A stretch of DNA of 43,270 nt from Oscillospiraceae bacterium (GTDB lineage: Bacteria; Bacillota; Clostridia; Oscillospirales; WRJC01). The stretch is from the NCBI GenBank assembly GCA_009780985.1, contig WQYZ01000012.1, positions 1-43,270 of the forward strand. The letters are read 5' to 3'. The notes below the pieces were generated by a model, which saw only the letters and a list, made by a program, of their open reading frames with translations, did not search any database and had not been told where the DNA came from. Shown in pieces: positions 41,091 to 43,270 of this stretch; the first letter of the stretch is position 1; every line of letters starts with the position of its first letter. Position numbers and translations under genes: made by a program.

Positions 41091-41170
41091 ATCCTGAGAC
41101 AACAGGTGCATATAAATTAAATTCTATGAATTTAATTTGCGTAATTTTGCCTGTCGAGGAGAAAAAACGA
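41091..41170 (+). ncRNA. Ribosomal protein L10 leader
   Basis: ATCCTGAGACAACAGGTGC followed by an AT-rich stem (AAATTAAATTC with GAATTTAATTT) and GCCTGTCGAGGAG fits the L10 leader (Rfam RF00557 type) as I know it: paired CAGG/CCTG, the CTGAGAC bulge and the TGCCTGTCGAGG block. L10(L12)4 binds this RNA to repress its own synthesis. The remaining leader to 41294 has a CTCTTTGCGG segment and a T-rich AAAGGGGATTTTTTATTTT stretch. Confidence 0.85.
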
Positions 41171-41294
41171 ATTTATATTCCTGAATATTTATATAGTTTT
41201 CTCTTTGCGGTGAAGTTTGTCGTTAAACGTCAGTCATCATCAAAGGGGATTTTTTATTTTAATTTATAGAGTGAATAGAGGTGAATCAGTAAAA

Positions 41295-41831
41295 ATGCCG
41301 AATGAAAAAGTGCTTGAAGAAAAAAAGCAGATGGTCGCGGATTTGACGGAAAAATTGAAGAACTCGATAGGCGGAGTCTTGGTCGATTATCAGGGAATAA
41401 CAGTTGAACAGGACACGAAGATGAGAACCGAACTCAGAAATGCCGGAGTGGAATATTTCGTATTTAAAAATACTTTGGCAAGACTTGCGGTCAAAAATTG
41501 CGGATATGACGAACTTATCCCGGTTCTCGAGAAAATGACCGCTATTGCCGTCAGCCCGAAAGACCCTGTCGCTCCTGCAAAAATACTCACATCTTATGCC
41601 GAGAAGATCCAGACGTTTAAAATCAAAGCCGGGTTTGTAGAGGGCAAAGTCATAAACGAAGACGGCGTAAATCAACTCGCGACGCTGCCGTCGAAAGAAG
41701 AACTTGTCGCAAAGGTTTTGGGAAGCCTGCAAGCTCCTATTTCCGGACTTGTCACCGTTCTTAACGGAAATCTGCGCGGACTTGCCCGCGTATTACAGTC
41801 TATACACGATAAAAAAGCCGAAGAAGCGTAA
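41295..41831 (+). CDS. rplJ: Ribosomal protein L10 (uL10)
   Basis: Stalk-base protein that anchors L7/L12 dimers on the 50S subunit and autoregulates through the L10 leader upstream. 178 residues from ATG 41295, in the normal range: MPNEKVLEEKKQMVADLTEKLKNSIGGVLVDYQGITVEQDTKMRTELRNAGVEYFVFKNTLARLA is the rRNA-binding domain; the C-terminal helix (RVLQSIHDKKAEEA) binds L7/L12. The track start (41217) lies in the leader; GAGGTG at 41278-41283 serves the ATG. Neighbour rplL follows by 63 nt. Confidence 0.96.
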   Translation: MPNEKVLEEKKQMVADLTEKLKNSIGGVLVDYQGITVEQDTKMRTELRNAGVEYFVFKNTLARLAVKNCGYDELIPVLEKMTAIAVSPKDPVAPAKILTSYAEKIQTFKIKAGFVEGKVINEDGVNQLATLPSKEELVAKVLGSLQAPISGLVTVLNGNLRGLARVLQSIHDKKAEEA

Positions 41832-41894
41832 TTGTGTAAAAATTATTTATTAAATTATTGAAATCATAAAATTAAATTTTGGAGGAAAATCAAA

Positions 41895-42278
41895 ATGGCA
41901 TCTGAAAAAACATTAAAATTAATAGAAGAAATAAAAACCCTCACAGTTCTCGACTTAGCTGATTTAGTAAAAGCTCTCGAAGAAGAATTCGGAGTTTCAG
42001 CGGCTGCTCCTGTAGCCGTAGCGGCGGCTCCCGCGGCAGGCGCGGCGGCTGCTCCGGTTGAAGAAAAAACGGAATTTGACGTTATTCTTAAAGCCGCAGG
42101 CGAGAAAAAACTTGAAGTTATCAAAGTCGTCCGCGAGCTTACAGGTTTAGGTCTGAAAGAAGCTAAGGATTTGGTAGAAAGCGCGCCGAAGCCCGTTAAA
42201 GAAGGCGCTTCGAAAGACGAAGCAAATCAGATAAAAGAAAAACTTGCTGCGGCTGGCGCAGATGTAGAGTTGAAATAA
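41895..42278 (+). CDS. rplL: Ribosomal protein L7/L12 (bL12)
   Basis: Flexible stalk protein that recruits translational GTPases. 127 residues: N-terminal dimer domain ([31 protein letters not shown]), an Ala-rich hinge ([18 protein letters not shown], about 35-54) and the C-terminal factor-binding domain ([45 protein letters not shown]). GGAGG before the ATG. Ends at a clear terminator; rpoB does not follow, unlike the usual operon. Confidence 0.97.
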   Translation: MASEKTLKLIEEIKTLTVLDLADLVKALEEEFGVSAAAPVAVAAAPAAGAAAAPVEEKTEFDVILKAAGEKKLEVIKVVRELTGLGLKEAKDLVESAPKPVKEGASKDEANQIKEKLAAAGADVELK

Positions 42279-42304
42279 TAGAAATTCTTTAAATAATTTT
42301 ATAA

Positions 42305-42357
42305 TTACAGGGAATATCGGCACATATGTTCGAAAGTGTTCCCTGTAAATTTTTTTA
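42305..42357 (+). terminator. rplJL operon terminator
   Basis: TTACAGGGAA pairs with TTCCCTGTAA around a 24-nt loop and is followed by a T7 run. This closes the rplJL transcript. The rest of the gap to 42720 contains the nrdD promoter and NrdR-like boxes. Confidence 0.88.
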
Positions 42358-42527
42358 TATAAAAGTAGTATTAAAGTGTGAACGATTATTAATTTTTGCG
42401 TTTCAGACCCCTCAAAATTTTAATCTATCAAAATTCAAAAGCCGCATTTTTCTATACAATATATTTTTGAAGCCGGAAAAATACAAAAACAGTGTAAAAA
42501 AAATATATTTATTATGTAATTTATTCC

Positions 42528-42557
42528 TTGACAAATTAATACTTATTGTATTATAAT
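42528..42557 (+). promoter_or_regulatory. nrdD promoter
   Basis: TTGACA and TATAAT (both perfect) with an 18-bp spacer; start near 42564, leaving a leader of about 155 nt. Confidence 0.8.
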
Positions 42558-42580
42558 AGAGAGGTCGTGAATTTATAAAA

Positions 42581-42638
42581 ACACTATATGTTGTATTAAA
42601 ATAAATTTAATTTAATAAATATATACTAAATACAGTGC
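42581..42638 (+). promoter_or_regulatory. Pair of NrdR-like boxes
   Basis: ACACTATATGTTGTAT (42581-42596) and ATACTAAATACAGTGC (42623-42638) both resemble the 16-bp NrdR consensus acaCwAtATaTwGtgt. They are 42 bp apart start to start, four helical turns, as for cooperative NrdR tetramers, and lie just downstream of the promoter. Confidence 0.65.
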
Positions 42639-42720
42639 ATACATTTAAGATTATATTTAGTTATATTAAACTGCGCAAATCAGGGAAAATATAGAAAAAT
42701 GAGAAAAGGAGATTTAAGCA

Positions 42721-43270
42721 ATGGTTACCAAAATAATTAAGCGAGACGGGAGAGAAGTACCGTTTAATATAGAAAAAATAGCCAATGCAATATTCAAAGC
42801 CGCAAAAGCGATAGGAGGCAGCGATTACGACAGCGCATTGGAGCTCGCGTATAAAGTCGCCGAAGAAATCGAAAAAGATTACGAACGCACCAAAAGACTC
42901 CCTACGGTAGAGCAAATTCAGGACGTGGTGGAAAAAGTCCTGATGAAATCCGGTCACGCAAGAACCGCAAAAGAATATATACTGTACAGAGCGGAACGTA
43001 ACAGAATCAGGGAAATGAACACCCGTCTTATGAAAATATATGAGGACATCACTTTTACGTCGGCTAAAGACAGCGACACTAAACGGGAAAATGCGAATAT
43101 TGACGGCGATACGGCAATGGGAACAATGCTTAAATATGGTTCAGAAGGCTCAAAACAGTTCTGCGAGATGTTTATACTCGACCCTAAATTTTCAAAAGCC
43201 CACCGCGACGGAGATATACATATACACGATTTGGATTTCTATTCGCTTACGACGACATGCTGCCAGATAG
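42721..43270 (+). CDS. nrdD: Anaerobic ribonucleoside-triphosphate reductase, 5' part
   Basis: Class III ribonucleotide reductase, which makes dNTPs from NTPs under anoxia using a glycyl radical. The first 183 codons are present and run open off the window end; the reading frame is not in the supplied track. The ATP-cone allosteric domain is VTKIIKRDGREVPFNIEKIANAIFKAAKAIGG ... VEKVLMKSGHARTAKEYILYRAERNRIRE; the catalytic domain begins with NANIDGDTAMGTMLKYGSEGSKQF and AHRDGDIHIHDLDFYSLTTTCCQI. AAGGAG precedes the ATG. Control by NrdR is suggested by the boxes upstream. Confidence 0.94.
   Translation, partial: MVTKIIKRDGREVPFNIEKIANAIFKAAKAIGGSDYDSALELAYKVAEEIEKDYERTKRLPTVEQIQDVVEKVLMKSGHARTAKEYILYRAERNRIREMNTRLMKIYEDITFTSAKDSDTKRENANIDGDTAMGTMLKYGSEGSKQFCEMFILDPKFSKAHRDGDIHIHDLDFYSLTTTCCQI

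Noticed and set aside
43040-43270. Plus-strand ORF of 76 aa at the window end
   Set aside because: Out-of-frame shadow of nrdD, which is open from 42721 to the end.
1-43270. tRNA, rRNA or CRISPR arrays
   Set aside because: No T-loop GGTTCGAATCC-like motifs, rRNA blocks or regularly spaced direct repeats were seen on reading both strands.

Overview
The window reads as an AT-rich chromosomal piece of a low-GC Gram-positive anaerobe, most likely a gut-type member of class Clostridia (Bacillota). The signs are strong GGAGG ribosome binding sites, frequent TTG starts, lipoprotein solute-binding proteins with clostridial lipoboxes, an L10-leader type rplJL operon and an oxygen-sensitive class III ribonucleotide reductase (nrdD). 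Genus or species cannot be fixed from the sequence alone. Genes are densely packed on both strands. No tRNA, rRNA or CRISPR array was seen.

Layout. (1) 38-7099, plus strand: a sugar or polyol catabolic operon with a GatY-like class II aldolase, an FGGY sugar kinase, a GatD-like zinc dehydrogenase, a solute-binding lipoprotein and an aldo/keto reductase. A RelE-type toxin/antitoxin pair and a GNAT gene sit inside it. It ends at a perfect bidirectional terminator shared with a convergent paralogous solute-binding lipoprotein. (2) 8699-11871: branched-chain aminotransferase, Uma2-type nuclease and a cytoplasmic glycoside-hydrolase-like protein. (3) 11927-14453, minus strand: a PadR / HAAS (DUF1700) / DUF4097 / PspC envelope-stress-type operon with a dyad operator over its promoter. 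(4) 14494-22862: housekeeping genes (phosphohexomutase, SDR, ferritin, AraC-GyrI regulator, a PyrB carrying a PyrI-type zinc domain, dCTP deaminase, MazG-like pyrophosphohydrolase, aldose epimerase) plus an ISAs1-type transposase scrap. (5) About 23.0-37.1 kb: an accessory island with XRE and MerR-VOC regulators, a PHP phosphoesterase, two GNATs, two SAM methyltransferases, two APH-like kinases, a GNAT_C acyltransferase, tandem large serine recombinases and a broken XRE gene. Two of its transcription units start with a short leader peptide followed by competing hairpins, a layout typical of attenuated resistance genes. (6) 37541-39924: two uroporphyrinogen-decarboxylase-superfamily proteins. 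(7) 40178-43270: a winged-helix regulator with duplicated N-terminal motifs, rplJ-rplL behind an L10 leader, and the start of nrdD behind two NrdR-like boxes.

A dispersed family of palindromic elements with core GTAGGGGCGG / CCGCCCCTAC occurs at least six times, mostly in intergenic DNA (11881, 17197, 32822, 39934, 40889, 40983). One copy is a perfect 64-bp palindrome, one appears to interrupt the first codons of a lost flavoprotein gene, and three bracket the winged-helix gene at 40178.

The items most worth a second look are the PyrB-zinc-domain fusion, the two leader-peptide attenuator-like regions in the accessory island, the palindromic repeat family, and the regulator with tandem DDFxNxMDLLKPxPQ motifs. 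Functions named for the island genes are family-level; no substrate or drug can be read from the sequence.
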